Shown one piece after another: positions 1-7,845 of a stretch of DNA of 64,000 nt (positions are counted from its first letter, which is position 1; the number at the start of each line of letters is the position of its first letter). The DNA comes from Sphingobacteriaceae bacterium (GTDB lineage: Bacteria > Bacteroidota > Bacteroidia > B-17B0 > Aurantibacillaceae). Below the pieces are notes generated by a model. That model had not been told where the DNA came from. It ran no database searches and saw only the letters and a list, made by a program, of their open reading frames with translations. The stretch is from NCBI GenBank assembly GCA_002319075.1, contig NVQB01000001.1, positions 3,410,001 to 3,474,000 of the forward strand, written 5' to 3'. Position numbers and translations under genes: made by a program.

Positions 1-337
1 ATTTAATAGGCGCTGGATTCTTAATTTTTAAAACCAGCGATTTTTTCACCTGACCATGATGGTAGACATCTACACCGTCCAGCTTTATTTTAAAGCCTTC
101 GGTGTTTTTTAAGGCTTCTGTAGTTTTACGAATGATAAATTCATCCATACTATAGTTTACTGTCCACTTAAAAAGGGAAAGGTAAGGCACCGACCATAAG
201 TTTTCGGCTGACAAATGAATAGAGCTGTTTACAATACGTTTATAAAGCTTTACTTCTTTTTCCGTTTTTTGATCAGGTTGAATAAGAAAAAAATATTCGT
301 AAAGCTCGTCGCTAAATAAATTTAACTGTCCGGTCAT
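1..337 (-). CDS. 2'-5' RNA ligase-like (2H phosphoesterase) protein, partial
   Basis: The gene starts with ATG at 337 and runs off the left edge, so only about 112 N-terminal residues are visible. They begin MTGQLNLFSDELYEYFFLIQ and resemble Bacteroidota proteins of the LigT/2H superfamily: an opening strand YFFLIQP, a helix of spaced lysines, then VPYLSLFKW where the family has its first H-x-T/S motif. Here a Tyr stands in place of that His, so this half of the catalytic pair looks degenerate. The second motif lies outside the window. It starts 24 nt after the preceding minus-strand gene stops, so the two are probably co-transcribed. The family call rests on memory of the N-terminal pattern and is tentative. 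Confidence 0.42.
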   Translation of the reverse strand, partial: MTGQLNLFSDELYEYFFLIQPDQKTEKEVKLYKRIVNSSIHLSAENLWSVPYLSLFKWTVNYSMDEFIIRKTTEALKNTEGFKIKLDGVDVYHHGQVKKSLVLKIKNPAPIK

Positions 338-361
338 AATAATAGTTTAAAGCTTTTAAAA

Positions 362-712
362 TCAGGCCGCTTGTTTATGATGCGTTCTGCTTGTTACAGT
401 TTGCTCAAATTCAAAACTTCTTAGAGAAAGACGGATTGTATTAAACGTTTCTTTTAACTCGCTCATTTTATTTTCGAAGATCGCCTTCTGGCGGTGGGTA
501 AACTTCGCGCACAAGTATTCATTAAATAACCAACTTACACTTTCAATTGCATCTATCTGCCTCTCTACTTTTTTTAGCGGACGTAAAGCTAGTACCAATT
601 CTCTCGCATAGGCCAGAAATTGCACGTAAGCATAAACCCCACCATGTTGGTTCTCATAGTGGATTCCCTCAATCAGTGTGAAATAAGTTTCGATTTTTTT
701 AGAAGTCTTCAT
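362..712 (-). CDS. Small helical hypothetical protein
   Basis: A 116-residue protein with an ATG start at 712. I do not recognise the family. It is rich in charged and aromatic residues, predicted mostly alpha-helical, with no signal peptide or membrane segment, so probably cytoplasmic. A Lys/Arg/His-rich end follows the helices. It lies directly upstream of the partial 2H-phosphoesterase-like gene in the same direction (24-nt gap), and a possible -7 box with an inverted repeat lies just upstream. Coding status is supported by length, spacing and the promoter-like region rather than by homology. Confidence 0.55.
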   Translation of the reverse strand: MKTSKKIETYFTLIEGIHYENQHGGVYAYVQFLAYARELVLALRPLKKVERQIDAIESVSWLFNEYLCAKFTHRQKAIFENKMSELKETFNTIRLSLRSFEFEQTVTSRTHHKQAA

Positions 713-735
713 AAGTCTTGGTATTAATGTTTACA

Positions 736-766
736 CAAACTTACTACACAAAGTAGTTTTACTTTG
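736..766 (-). promoter_or_regulatory. Possible -7 box and operator-like inverted repeat
   Basis: On the minus strand TAAGTTTG (743 to 736) matches the Bacteroidota -7 consensus TAnnTTTG, 23 nt before the ATG at 712. Just upstream, 749-766 is an inverted repeat with 7-nt arms (CAAAGTA / TACTTTG) around GTTT. It overlaps where the -33 element should be. No clear -33 TTG was found, so the promoter call is partial. Confidence 0.35.
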
Positions 767-944
767 CTACGAATTATAGTATTAACAAAAATACAGCTTC
801 TAACAGTAGAAGAACTTGCAGCCCAAAGCATGCAATTGCAATTGTACATGACAGTATTTCTTTTCTGCCTGCAAAAAAATCTGCGAAATAATCTTAGCGG
901 TAGGCGATCATTGTTTATCTGTGTAATCAGCGTCAGTAAATGAA

Positions 945-1484
945 TCAGGACTTGTCCTGCTGCACCCAGATTAAATTCTCAATCTTATAGCCAATCGCTT
1001 TAGCTTTATTAAGGTACTCTTGTTTTATGTTTTCAGGAATTGTTTTTTCGCGTGAAAGAAGCCACAAATAGTCGAGGTTTTTTCCTGCCACCAGGGCATA
1101 TTTATAATCCTCGTCAATAGCTATAACATTGTAACCCGCGTAAAAGGGACCAAAAAAGGAAACTTTTAATTTCGCTTCTTCTGGGTCACCCGCAGATCTT
1201 GCTTTCCCTATGCTTTCTTCCCATGTATTCTTCTTGTAGTTGTAGCCTTTATTGTCAACCTTAATAAAACCATTGTCTTTTAACGAATAAGTTGCGGTTA
1301 CGTTATTAAGGTTTTTTTCAAAGCGGTAATCGAAGCGTGCAATTTCATACCATTTACCAAGGTATTTTTCTTTCTCAAAAGGCTTTACAGCTTTGGCATT
1401 TTTAGGAATGGTCTTACACGAGCTAATTATGGCTGCTGTTACAGCGGCAAGAAGAACTGCGCCAAGTATGTATTTTGCTTTCAT
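945..1484 (-). CDS. blc: Outer membrane lipocalin lipoprotein (Blc family)
   Basis: A 179-residue lipocalin. Residues 1-23 form a lipoprotein signal ending in the lipobox IISSC (Cys23). The hallmark GKWYEIARFDYRFE starts at Gly43 (GxW motif), followed by the NVTATYSL strand and, later, the YALVAGKNLDYLWLLSR strand typical of bacterial Blc/apolipoprotein D-like proteins. The family forms an eight-strand barrel that binds lipids such as lysophospholipids at the outer membrane, and is often tied to envelope stress. It stands alone between an intergenic gap and the DUF3050 gene (35 nt upstream, same strand), so the two may be co-transcribed. Length is normal and nothing is missing. Confidence 0.9.
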   Translation of the reverse strand: MKAKYILGAVLLAAVTAAIISSCKTIPKNAKAVKPFEKEKYLGKWYEIARFDYRFEKNLNNVTATYSLKDNGFIKVDNKGYNYKKNTWEESIGKARSAGDPEEAKLKVSFFGPFYAGYNVIAIDEDYKYALVAGKNLDYLWLLSREKTIPENIKQEYLNKAKAIGYKIENLIWVQQDKS

Positions 1485-1519
1485 ACACTAAAAGATGCAA
1501 AACTGATGCCTGTTTAAGC

Positions 1520-2329
1520 TTACAAATGATGTTTATTAGCTTTAGACCCTTTTTGCTCTTTTATTTTTTCAAGGATAGAATCCCAGAGCTGGATGCGTGC
1601 AAGAAGTGAACGATTTACTCCATTAGTGGCTTCTTCCCATTTTTTCTCGTCTGTACCGCAAAGTTCCAGGGTCATTTCCTGCGCCAGGGTGGAGAGATTG
1701 TTTTTTTTACCTGAAGCATTCAGACTTAAATAATAATTGAAAATGCTAATGTGCTTCGGATTTTTCTGTTCTAACTCATCTACCAGCGACTTAAACATAT
1801 CGGGTAATAAATTCCGGCGGCCAAATGTAAATACCGCGGCTTGCACATGAAGTTTATCTCCGTGAATGGAAGTTTGAATGGTATTTTTAATAAATTTTTT
1901 AGCTGTGTCAGGTATGGTGCTTTGATCTAAAGAAATACTGAACGATTGACCATCGCTCAACTCGTGCAGAAACGAGGTAACGGCGTCGGTATTGCAGCCC
2001 GCTTGTTTCATGGCATTAAGATAAAGCTCATAATGACTCAGGCGGTTCCCATCCTGGTCGAGTCCACTTTCTTCTTCCAGTACAATACTATTAATCAGGA
2101 AACGGGTGTTCGGATTTCCTTTTGGAATCCAGGGCACATGAATGGACGTAAGTTTTTGTTGTAAAACTTTTAACGCCGACATAAAATCCCACACAGCGAA
2201 AACGTGATTCTCCATAAAAATCTTCAGGTCCTCCAGAGTCTTGATTTCACTGTATATCGCGTGATTCTTGATTTGTTCTCTTAGCGGTTCAATTTCTTTC
2301 TGTAATTGTTCAAGTCTTGCGTTTTTCAT
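1520..2329 (-). CDS. DUF3050 domain protein
   Basis: A 269-residue soluble protein matching the DUF3050 family over its whole length: an N-terminal helix (LEQLQKEIEPLREQIKNHAI), then LEDLKIFMENHVFAVWDFMSALK and IHVPWIPKGNP, and a later AVFTFGRRNLLPDMF block. The family is thought to have a heme-oxygenase-like helical fold, but no reaction is established. There is no signal peptide. The ATG at 2329 is followed by the conserved N-terminus, so the start is secure. The lipocalin gene follows 35 nt downstream. Upstream, an inverted repeat (2370-2388) may be regulatory. Confidence 0.85.
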   Translation of the reverse strand: MKNARLEQLQKEIEPLREQIKNHAIYSEIKTLEDLKIFMENHVFAVWDFMSALKVLQQKLTSIHVPWIPKGNPNTRFLINSIVLEEESGLDQDGNRLSHYELYLNAMKQAGCNTDAVTSFLHELSDGQSFSISLDQSTIPDTAKKFIKNTIQTSIHGDKLHVQAAVFTFGRRNLLPDMFKSLVDELEQKNPKHISIFNYYLSLNASGKKNNLSTLAQEMTLELCGTDEKKWEEATNGVNRSLLARIQLWDSILEKIKEQKGSKANKHHL

Positions 2330-2369
2330 AATTTAGATTTTAATAAATTAAATAGCCTGAATTTTGTTT

Positions 2370-2388
2370 CTGTGTTTTAATGACACAG
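2370..2388. promoter_or_regulatory. Inverted repeat upstream of the DUF3050 gene
   Basis: CTGTGT and ACACAG arms are separated by 7 nt, about 40-60 nt upstream of the DUF3050 start. It is operator-like in size and place, with no known regulator assigned. A weaker repeat (GAAATC/GATTTC) lies at 2428-2446. The rest of the 2330-2598 gap holds the promoter of the plus-strand TonB receptor. Confidence 0.25.
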
Positions 2389-2474
2389 CTTTGGATTTAT
2401 CAAGGTAAATAAAATACGTTTAAAAAGGAAATCGATTTTTGATTTCATAGAAACAATTTAACAGGTTTATTGAG

Positions 2475-2504
2475 TTGTAAGTGAGGGCGATAGACTTAAG
2501 TTTG
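2475..2504 (+). promoter_or_regulatory. Promoter of the TonB receptor/DUF4249 operon
   Basis: TTG at 2475-2477, a 19-nt spacer, then TAAGTTTG at 2497-2504: a full match to the Bacteroidota -33/-7 promoter. A second -7-like box, TATGTTTG, is at 2519-2526. Transcription would start near 2510, leaving a leader of about 90 nt that includes the hairpin at 2554-2579. Confidence 0.55.
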
Positions 2505-2553
2505 AGGAGATTTTGAGGTATGTTTGGCAATATTATGTGGAAGCTGCCGTTAA

Positions 2554-2579
2554 GGTAAATTAACAAAAGCTAATTTACC
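2554..2579 (+). promoter_or_regulatory. Leader hairpin just before the TonB receptor start
   Basis: Perfect 9-nt arms GGTAAATTA and TAATTTACC flank an 8-nt loop and end 19 nt before the ATG at 2599. Its place in the 5' leader suggests either an RNA structure affecting translation or a DNA operator. It is not followed by a T run, so it is not a terminator. Confidence 0.4.
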
Positions 2580-2598
2580 ACCCACACACACAAAGCGT

Positions 2599-5001
2599 AT
2601 GCGACATTTTTTTTTATGGACTCTTGTTTTATGCAGTAGTTTAGGCTTTGCACAAACACCTGCCAAATACACTATTTCGGGATACATTAACGAAAAAGGA
2701 AGTAGGGAAAATCTTCCAGGTGCTACCGTATATGTGCCAAAGCTTAAGGTCGGCGCAGCAAGCAACAGCTATGGTTTTTATTCTATCACTTTGCCCGCTG
2801 ATACAATTGAAGTGCTCATTTCTTATGTAGGCTACAAAGCTCAGGCTTTTAAGATTCAGCTGAATAAAAATATTCAGCTAGACATTGAAATGCAAAGTAA
2901 TTCCCTGTTGGAGGAAGTAGAAATTACGGCAAAAAGTGAAGAGAGTATTAGTGAAGATGTGCAGATGAGTAAAATTGATTTACCGGTGGAACAAATTAAA
3001 AGTCTGCCTGCACTGTTAGGTGAAAAAGATGTTTTAAAAGCTATTCAGTTATTGCCCGGTGTTCAAAAGGGAAGTGAGGGTAGCAGCGGTATCTACGTGA
3101 GAGGCGGAGGACCGGATCAAAATTTAATTATTTTAGATGATGCTACCGTGTACAATGCCAGCCACTTATTTGGATTTTTCTCTTTGTTTAATGGCGATGC
3201 GCTAAAAAGCGTTGAACTTACTAAAGGTGGATTTCCCTCCCGCTACGGAGGGCGCCTTTCTTCGGTCATAGATATGCAAATGAAGGATGGTAACAAAGAA
3301 AAAATAAAAGCGGATGTCGGCATAGGATTAATTTCATCGCGGCTCACACTTGAAGGCCCGCTTAAAAAAAACAAAGCCTCCTTTTTAATTTCCGGGCGAC
3401 GCACTTATATCGATTTTTTAGCTCGTCCTTTAATTAAAAAATATTCTGAGGGTGTTATTGCTGGATATTATTTTTATGATCTCAATGCCAAACTGAATTA
3501 TAATATCAATTACAGGAATAAAATTTATTTGAGCGGGTATTTTGGAAAAGACAAATTTTATTTACGCGATGATCAAAGTGACGCTACTTATACTCAAAAG
3601 ACGGAGGCTGGTCTCCAGTGGGGAAACGCGACGGCTACATTACGGTGGAATCACCTGTTTACAGATAAGTTATTTTCAAATATCTCTTTAATTTGTTCAG
3701 ATTATAAGTTAGGGGTTAAATTTAAGGAAACAGATGACTTCGGATCGTTTGATTTGAAATACAATTCAGGAATACGGGATTATTCTGTGAAAGGTGATCT
3801 TGATTTTTTCCCCAGCGCAAATCACAAAATTAAAACGGGCCTTGTGGCCACTTTTCATCACTTTACACCCAATGCAGTGGTTTATAAAGAGTCAAGCGAA
3901 CCAGCCTCATCAAAAAAAACGGTGATAGATGCAACAGAGGCAGCAATATATGTAGAAGATGATTATAAGATCACACAAAAATGGAGAATCAATGCAGGCA
4001 TTAGACTAACCAATTTTAACGTCCGCAAAAAGTCCTACATAAATCCTGAACCGAGATTATCTGTGCGCTATGCAATTAACAAAACCTTGTCGGTAAAAGC
4101 AAGTTATGCCACTATGAACCAATATCTGCATTTGCTTTCCAATTCGGGCTATAGTTTGCCAACCGATCTTTGGGTGCCTGCCACAGATCGTGTTAAGCCC
4201 CAACAATCCAAACAAGTAGCATTAGGTTTAGCAAAAGATTTAAAAATTAAGGAGATGGATTTTTTAGTTTCATTAGAAGGATATTACAAGAGCTCAAAAA
4301 ATGTGATAGGGTATAAGGAAGGCGCCTCTTTTATAAATATAGATGATATCAATCCTTATACTACAAGAAAATACACTTACGAAGATGCTGTAACATCCGG
4401 TAAAGCAGAAAGCTACGGTGCTGAATTTTTTCTCCAAAAGAAAGCTGGCAAATTTACTGGATGGGTAGGCTATACACTTTCATGGACCTGGTTGACTTTT
4501 GATGAACTTAATTTTGGAAAACGTTTTCCTGCCCGGTACGACAGGCGTCACGATATTTCTGTTGTTGGAATTTATAAACTAAGCAAAAAAATAAGTTTTT
4601 CGGCTGTGTGGGTTTATGGTACAGGTAATGCCATTACACTTCCTTTATCCACATACCAGTTAAAAGATCACAGTTCCCAGTACTCTCAAACCATTGTGTC
4701 GCAGCAGGCATTATCACACGGCTATCCGGTTACTTATAACGACAATCCCATTGTAAACGATTATGGTGAGAGGAATAGTTTTCGTATGGCGTCCTACCAC
4801 CGCCTGGATGTAGCTGTGCAGTTTCATAAGATCCGGAAAAAATACGAACGTATATTTGAACTCGGACTCTACAATGCCTATAACCGCAAAAATCCCTTTT
4901 TTTATACAACACAAGTAGATCGTAAAACGAACGAAACCAAATTAATTCAGATTTCTTTATTCCCAATTATCCCATCAATTTCATGGACATGGAAATTTTA
5001 A
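2599..5001 (+). CDS. TonB-dependent outer membrane receptor with carboxypeptidase-regulatory-like N-terminal domain
   Basis: An 800-residue outer membrane receptor. Residues 1-19 are a signal peptide ending FAQ. Residues 25-105 form a carboxypeptidase-regulatory-like domain (YTISGYINEKGS...LPGATVYV). The plug follows (about 130-235), with the hallmark GVQKGSEGSSGIYVRGGGPDQNLIILD and the PSRYGGRLSSVIDM stretch, then a 22-strand-type barrel ending in aromatic W-T-W-K-F. Such receptors import a substrate with TonB/ExbBD energy, but the substrate cannot be read from sequence. It is not a SusC, as no SusD follows; instead it is paired with a DUF4249 lipoprotein, a common Bacteroidota arrangement. 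The start is supported by the promoter and signal peptide. Confidence 0.93.
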   Translation: MRHFFLWTLVLCSSLGFAQTPAKYTISGYINEKGSRENLPGATVYVPKLKVGAASNSYGFYSITLPADTIEVLISYVGYKAQAFKIQLNKNIQLDIEMQSNSLLEEVEITAKSEESISEDVQMSKIDLPVEQIKSLPALLGEKDVLKAIQLLPGVQKGSEGSSGIYVRGGGPDQNLIILDDATVYNASHLFGFFSLFNGDALKSVELTKGGFPSRYGGRLSSVIDMQMKDGNKEKIKADVGIGLISSRLTLEGPLKKNKASFLISGRRTYIDFLARPLIKKYSEGVIAGYYFYDLNAKLNYNINYRNKIYLSGYFGKDKFYLRDDQSDATYTQKTEAGLQWGNATATLRWNHLFTDKLFSNISLICSDYKLGVKFKETDDFGSFDLKYNSGIRDYSVKGDLDFFPSANHKIKTGLVATFHHFTPNAVVYKESSEPASSKKTVIDATEAAIYVEDDYKITQKWRINAGIRLTNFNVRKKSYINPEPRLSVRYAINKTLSVKASYATMNQYLHLLSNSGYSLPTDLWVPATDRVKPQQSKQVALGLAKDLKIKEMDFLVSLEGYYKSSKNVIGYKEGASFINIDDINPYTTRKYTYEDAVTSGKAESYGAEFFLQKKAGKFTGWVGYTLSWTWLTFDELNFGKRFPARYDRRHDISVVGIYKLSKKISFSAVWVYGTGNAITLPLSTYQLKDHSSQYSQTIVSQQALSHGYPVTYNDNPIVNDYGERNSFRMASYHRLDVAVQFHKIRKKYERIFELGLYNAYNRKNPFFYTTQVDRKTNETKLIQISLFPIIPSISWTWKF

Positions 5002-5018
5002 TAACCGCCACAGCAAAA

Positions 5019-5852
5019 ATGAGAAAAATTGCATCGCTCCTTTTTATTCTTACTAGTTTCTTTTGCATAACATCCTGCGAAAAAGATGCTAAGGTGCGCT
5101 TGCCTGAAATTCCTTCACGCCTGGTCATCGTTTCTTTTCTGTCTCCACAGGACACACTACTGAGAGTGGAGGTGACGCAAAGTGAGCCTTTATACAATAA
5201 CGCTAAAAAAAATAAATATAAACCGGTTGAAAATGCGTTCGTTACAATAAGCAGCCAACTAGGATCAGGAACATTCGTATATGACCCGGTGTCGGAGTAT
5301 TACGTGCTTGATTCTGCTTTGCTTAAAATTCGGGAGGGAATAGTCTACACAATTTCTGTAAGTACGCCCGATGGCAAGTCAGCCAGTGCTTCCACACGTA
5401 TTCCCTCAGCAAATACTAGTTTGGTTTTCGAGCAAAACCCTGACTCTACTTTAAAAATAAAGTGGACAGACCCTGCTGAGACCGAAGATTATTATAGGTT
5501 ATTCTGGCAGAGTTCAAGCTATTATTTATTTGAGGGCTACAATCAAAACGGAAATTTTTCAGATACTATTTACACGAAATATGTTACTGCAGAATGGTAC
5601 CCGGATACCGAAAGTAAGAATGGTGTACTGTCAAGTTCCGTTCAGTTTTATTATAATTTTCTGTATGAACCCGATACCTATATTTACCTTCTACACGTTT
5701 CTAAAGAATATTACGACTATCATACCAGGTTACAACTCGCGCTAAACAGCGGTACAAATCCCTTTTCAGAACCTGTGCCCATGTACTCTAACATAAATAA
5801 CGGCTATGGAATTTTTGCCGGGTATAACAGTTATCGGGTAAATGCACCATAG
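5019..5852 (+). CDS. DUF4249 lipoprotein
   Basis: I place the start at the ATG at 5019, giving 277 residues beginning MRKIASLLFILTSFFCITSC. This is a clean lipoprotein signal with Cys20. A longer reading from 4983 overlaps the receptor and adds a non-signal prefix. The rest matches the DUF4249 family: an N-terminal beta-rich region (LVIVSFLSPQDTLLRVEVTQSEP), a middle domain, and the C-terminal GIFAGYNSYRV. The family is regularly encoded next to TonB receptors and probably acts at the cell surface as their partner, but its ligand is unknown. The gap to the receptor is 17 nt, so co-transcription and possibly coupling are likely. It converges with the next gene with one base between stops. Confidence 0.85.
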   Translation: MRKIASLLFILTSFFCITSCEKDAKVRLPEIPSRLVIVSFLSPQDTLLRVEVTQSEPLYNNAKKNKYKPVENAFVTISSQLGSGTFVYDPVSEYYVLDSALLKIREGIVYTISVSTPDGKSASASTRIPSANTSLVFEQNPDSTLKIKWTDPAETEDYYRLFWQSSSYYLFEGYNQNGNFSDTIYTKYVTAEWYPDTESKNGVLSSSVQFYYNFLYEPDTYIYLLHVSKEYYDYHTRLQLALNSGTNPFSEPVPMYSNINNGYGIFAGYNSYRVNAP

Positions 5853-5853
5853 A

Positions 5854-6429
5854 TTAATGGATGTAGAGCTTAAGCCCTGTGCCAAAAAAGAAAATATCAT
5901 ACAAGCTCAGCGATCTGGTATTGGGAATGTAACTGTGCACATAGAGATCGTTGGTATTAGCTTCAAAATACCACGCAGCGCGATCTATATGTTTTTTTTC
6001 TATTCTTACCGAAATTTGTGTGCTTAAGAAAAAATGAAAACGTGTGCTTTTAGCCCACCAATAATACCCTTTGGGGTATTTGTCATTCCAGAGAACAGTG
6101 GTGTGTTCATTAAAATTTTGATTGATAAACAATCCGGTTTGCAGCGGCTCGAATTTTAGTTTTTCAGTGACGTCTAGTTGAAAAGGATTGTAAGTGAATT
6201 TTAAAACCAGCGAATTATTTATACCTCCAAATTTTTTTGGCACTCTCCCGTATAAAAGTCCGAGCTCCACTTTATCGTAGCGACTAACTTTCGAAACACC
6301 GAAAGTGTAAAGTCCCGTACTTCCTGCATACTGGCCGGTAAAAGCAGTTTTAGGAAGTGCTTTAAAGATTTGAGCCTGAAAGTCTCGAACTGAAAAGAGG
6401 ATACAAAGTATGTAAAAAAATCTGAGCAT
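5854..6429 (-). CDS. Exported hypothetical protein, probable outer membrane beta-barrel
   Basis: A 191-residue protein with an N-terminal signal peptide (MLRFFYILCILFSVRDFQAQ). The remainder alternates polar and hydrophobic residues with many aromatics and ends in a strand FFFGTGLKLYIH, as in small outer membrane barrels. I do not recognise a named family. It begins one base after the stop of the phosphoesterase lipoprotein gene, so the two form an operon and probably work in the same envelope compartment. The 3' end is back-to-back with DUF4249 (one base between stops). Confidence 0.65.
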   Translation of the reverse strand: MLRFFYILCILFSVRDFQAQIFKALPKTAFTGQYAGSTGLYTFGVSKVSRYDKVELGLLYGRVPKKFGGINNSLVLKFTYNPFQLDVTEKLKFEPLQTGLFINQNFNEHTTVLWNDKYPKGYYWWAKSTRFHFFLSTQISVRIEKKHIDRAAWYFEANTNDLYVHSYIPNTRSLSLYDIFFFGTGLKLYIH

Positions 6430-6430
6430 C

Positions 6431-7249
6431 TTAATAAGACAGAATCTGTTTGATAATGGTTCCGTGAATGAATTTCAAAACGATAAATTCTTTTTTTACT
6501 ATAGCATTTGCCGTCATATACCTTACGCCATCGTCATAATAAACTGAATCAGTGGCGCCATGCAGGTGGGCGTGTAACGATACAATAAATCCTGGTGTAG
6601 AATTTAATAGTTTCCGGTAAGGCTGCTCCAGGCTTTTGTCGAAGTCTTCGTTATAAGGTGAAATGTGTGAAACTCCCACAAACCATTTTGGTGTTTTATC
6701 TTTCAATTCTGCATCCATCCACGACAGGTTAGGTGCCGTGCCATCAAATCCGTATTCACGACCATTTGTATCATGAAATAAAAACTTATAGTCTTTGTAG
6801 ATAAAACTATAGTTCTTTTCTCCAAATAGTTTTGTGTAGATCTCACCATTGTCCTCAATGAGGTCATGATTACCAACAGCGCACAAAAAGGGAACATTGA
6901 GCTTTCTTAATCTTTCTTCCACCCATAGGTATTCCTGCGCTAGCGCAAAGTCGGCCACATCCCCTGCAAGAACAAAAAAATCAATATTCGGAAGCGTATT
7001 TACTTTTTTTACCAGGCTTTCAAGTTCATCATAAAATCTTTGTGAATCTCCGCTGTATACAATGGTAACGGTATCGTCGCTATGCTCGCTGTCAGCTAAC
7101 AGTTTTGTAATATTCAAAGCATTTAGGTTTTTGCTAATCAGCTCATCCTTAACGTCTTTTTGATAGGGGCTATATTCGAACTTTTTACAGGAATAGAACA
7201 CTGCCAGCAAAAGAACGAGAAAAGTAAAAGGAGTACTAATTTTAATCAT
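6431..7249 (-). CDS. Calcineurin-like metallophosphoesterase lipoprotein
   Basis: I start this at the ATG at 7249 (272 residues): MIKISTPFTFLVLLLAVFYSC is a lipoprotein signal with Cys21. A longer frame to 7423 would begin inside a strong hairpin and has no signal. Metallophosphoesterase motifs appear in order: YSGDSQ, LAGDVADF, AVGNHDLIED, GVSHISPY and the closing SLHAHLHG. In the first block a Gln stands where the usual D-x-H has His, so metal ligation may differ from the classic site. Likely an envelope phosphoesterase; substrate unknown. It is followed after one base by the predicted outer membrane protein gene. Confidence 0.85.
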   Translation of the reverse strand: MIKISTPFTFLVLLLAVFYSCKKFEYSPYQKDVKDELISKNLNALNITKLLADSEHSDDTVTIVYSGDSQRFYDELESLVKKVNTLPNIDFFVLAGDVADFALAQEYLWVEERLRKLNVPFLCAVGNHDLIEDNGEIYTKLFGEKNYSFIYKDYKFLFHDTNGREYGFDGTAPNLSWMDAELKDKTPKWFVGVSHISPYNEDFDKSLEQPYRKLLNSTPGFIVSLHAHLHGATDSVYYDDGVRYMTANAIVKKEFIVLKFIHGTIIKQILSY

Positions 7250-7346
7250 AAAAAAAGGATGCACATTGCATGCCAGCAGGGTCGCTGTTTTTCTTTGCGA
7301 TAAGTCAAAATTTTTTTTAAGATTTTTTAAGTACTGTCTTCTATTA

Positions 7347-7361
7347 AAAGATAGTATCTTT
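7347..7361. promoter_or_regulatory. 15-bp palindrome upstream of the phosphoesterase gene
   Basis: AAAGATA-G-TATCTTT is perfectly symmetrical and lies about 100 bp upstream of the ATG at 7249. Its place fits an operator. It also creates near -7 boxes in both directions, but neither ends in the G of TAnnTTTG. Confidence 0.3.
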
Positions 7362-7403
7362 ACATCAGAATAATTGTTTCTTCTTTTTTTTGGGTAAAAG
7401 AAA

Positions 7404-7440
7404 AACTCCCCCGCCACGAGCAATCGCTGGCGGGGTTCTT
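7404..7440. terminator. Strong hairpin, terminator-like in both directions
   Basis: Eight-bp GC-rich arms CCCCGCCA (7409-7416) and TGGCGGGG (7428-7435) are flanked by an A-rich tract on the left and TTCTTCTTTT on the right. It therefore reads as an intrinsic terminator on either strand. No gene ends here: the phosphoesterase starts at 7249 and the next gene ends at 7846. Confidence 0.55.
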
Positions 7441-7788
7441 CTTTTATAGGGGTTTATAGTCTATGCAGTAGAGTTCAGCTCCAGAATAAAAGTCAGAGTA
7501 ATTATATAAATTCTGGTGCTATTTATTGGAGTTTAATTTTTGGCATTCCTCCCTGTTTCAACATTCTGTTCGTCTGAATTTTTAACGCAATACGAACGGT
7601 CGCCTGTTAACAGGAAAAAAACTTTTTCAGCCGCCATGTATTTTTCTGTAACACTAGCGTCGCCTTTATTTATAGTGCCTGTAGGTGGCAGGTCGTCATA
7701 AATTTAACTTGTATAAAATTAAAATTTGCATTAAAAGTTCAAAGAAAAAAGAGGATGAATTTCTATGCTGGCAGTAGAGCCTTTGGTT
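7441..7788. other. Intergenic region without a recognised gene
   Basis: About 350 bp between two hairpin terminators. I found no convincing ORF and no tRNA-like fold. It contains a 12-bp perfect palindrome, CCTGTTAACAGG, at 7603-7614, followed by a short A tract. Being bracketed by terminators, it could encode a small RNA, but there is no direct evidence. Confidence 0.3.
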
Positions 7789-7822
7789 AAAAAAAAATCC
7801 CTTCACAAGGCTGTGAAGGGAT
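7789..7822 (-). terminator. Intrinsic terminator of the Ig-repeat T9SS gene
   Basis: Perfect 11-bp arms (7797-7807 and 7812-7822, core CCCTTCACA/TGTGAAGGG) with a 4-nt loop. In the minus direction the stem is followed by a run of T (A tract at 7789-7797). It starts 24 nt beyond the stop at 7846. Confidence 0.88.
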
Positions 7823-7845
7823 TCTTAAATAATTAGAACTGTAAT

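Noticed and set aside
901-940. Possible word-repeat element end (TCTGTGTAATCAGCG) near the lipocalin gene
   Set aside because: No opposite end was found, and the match is short enough to be chance.
2581-2594. CA-rich stretch before the TonB receptor as a phase-variable repeat
   Set aside because: Only about four to five CA units and outside the coding frame; too short to argue for slippage control.
6431-7423. Long form (330 residues) of the phosphoesterase
   Set aside because: The extra 58 residues start inside a strong hairpin and hide a perfect lipoprotein signal; the start at 7249 fits better.
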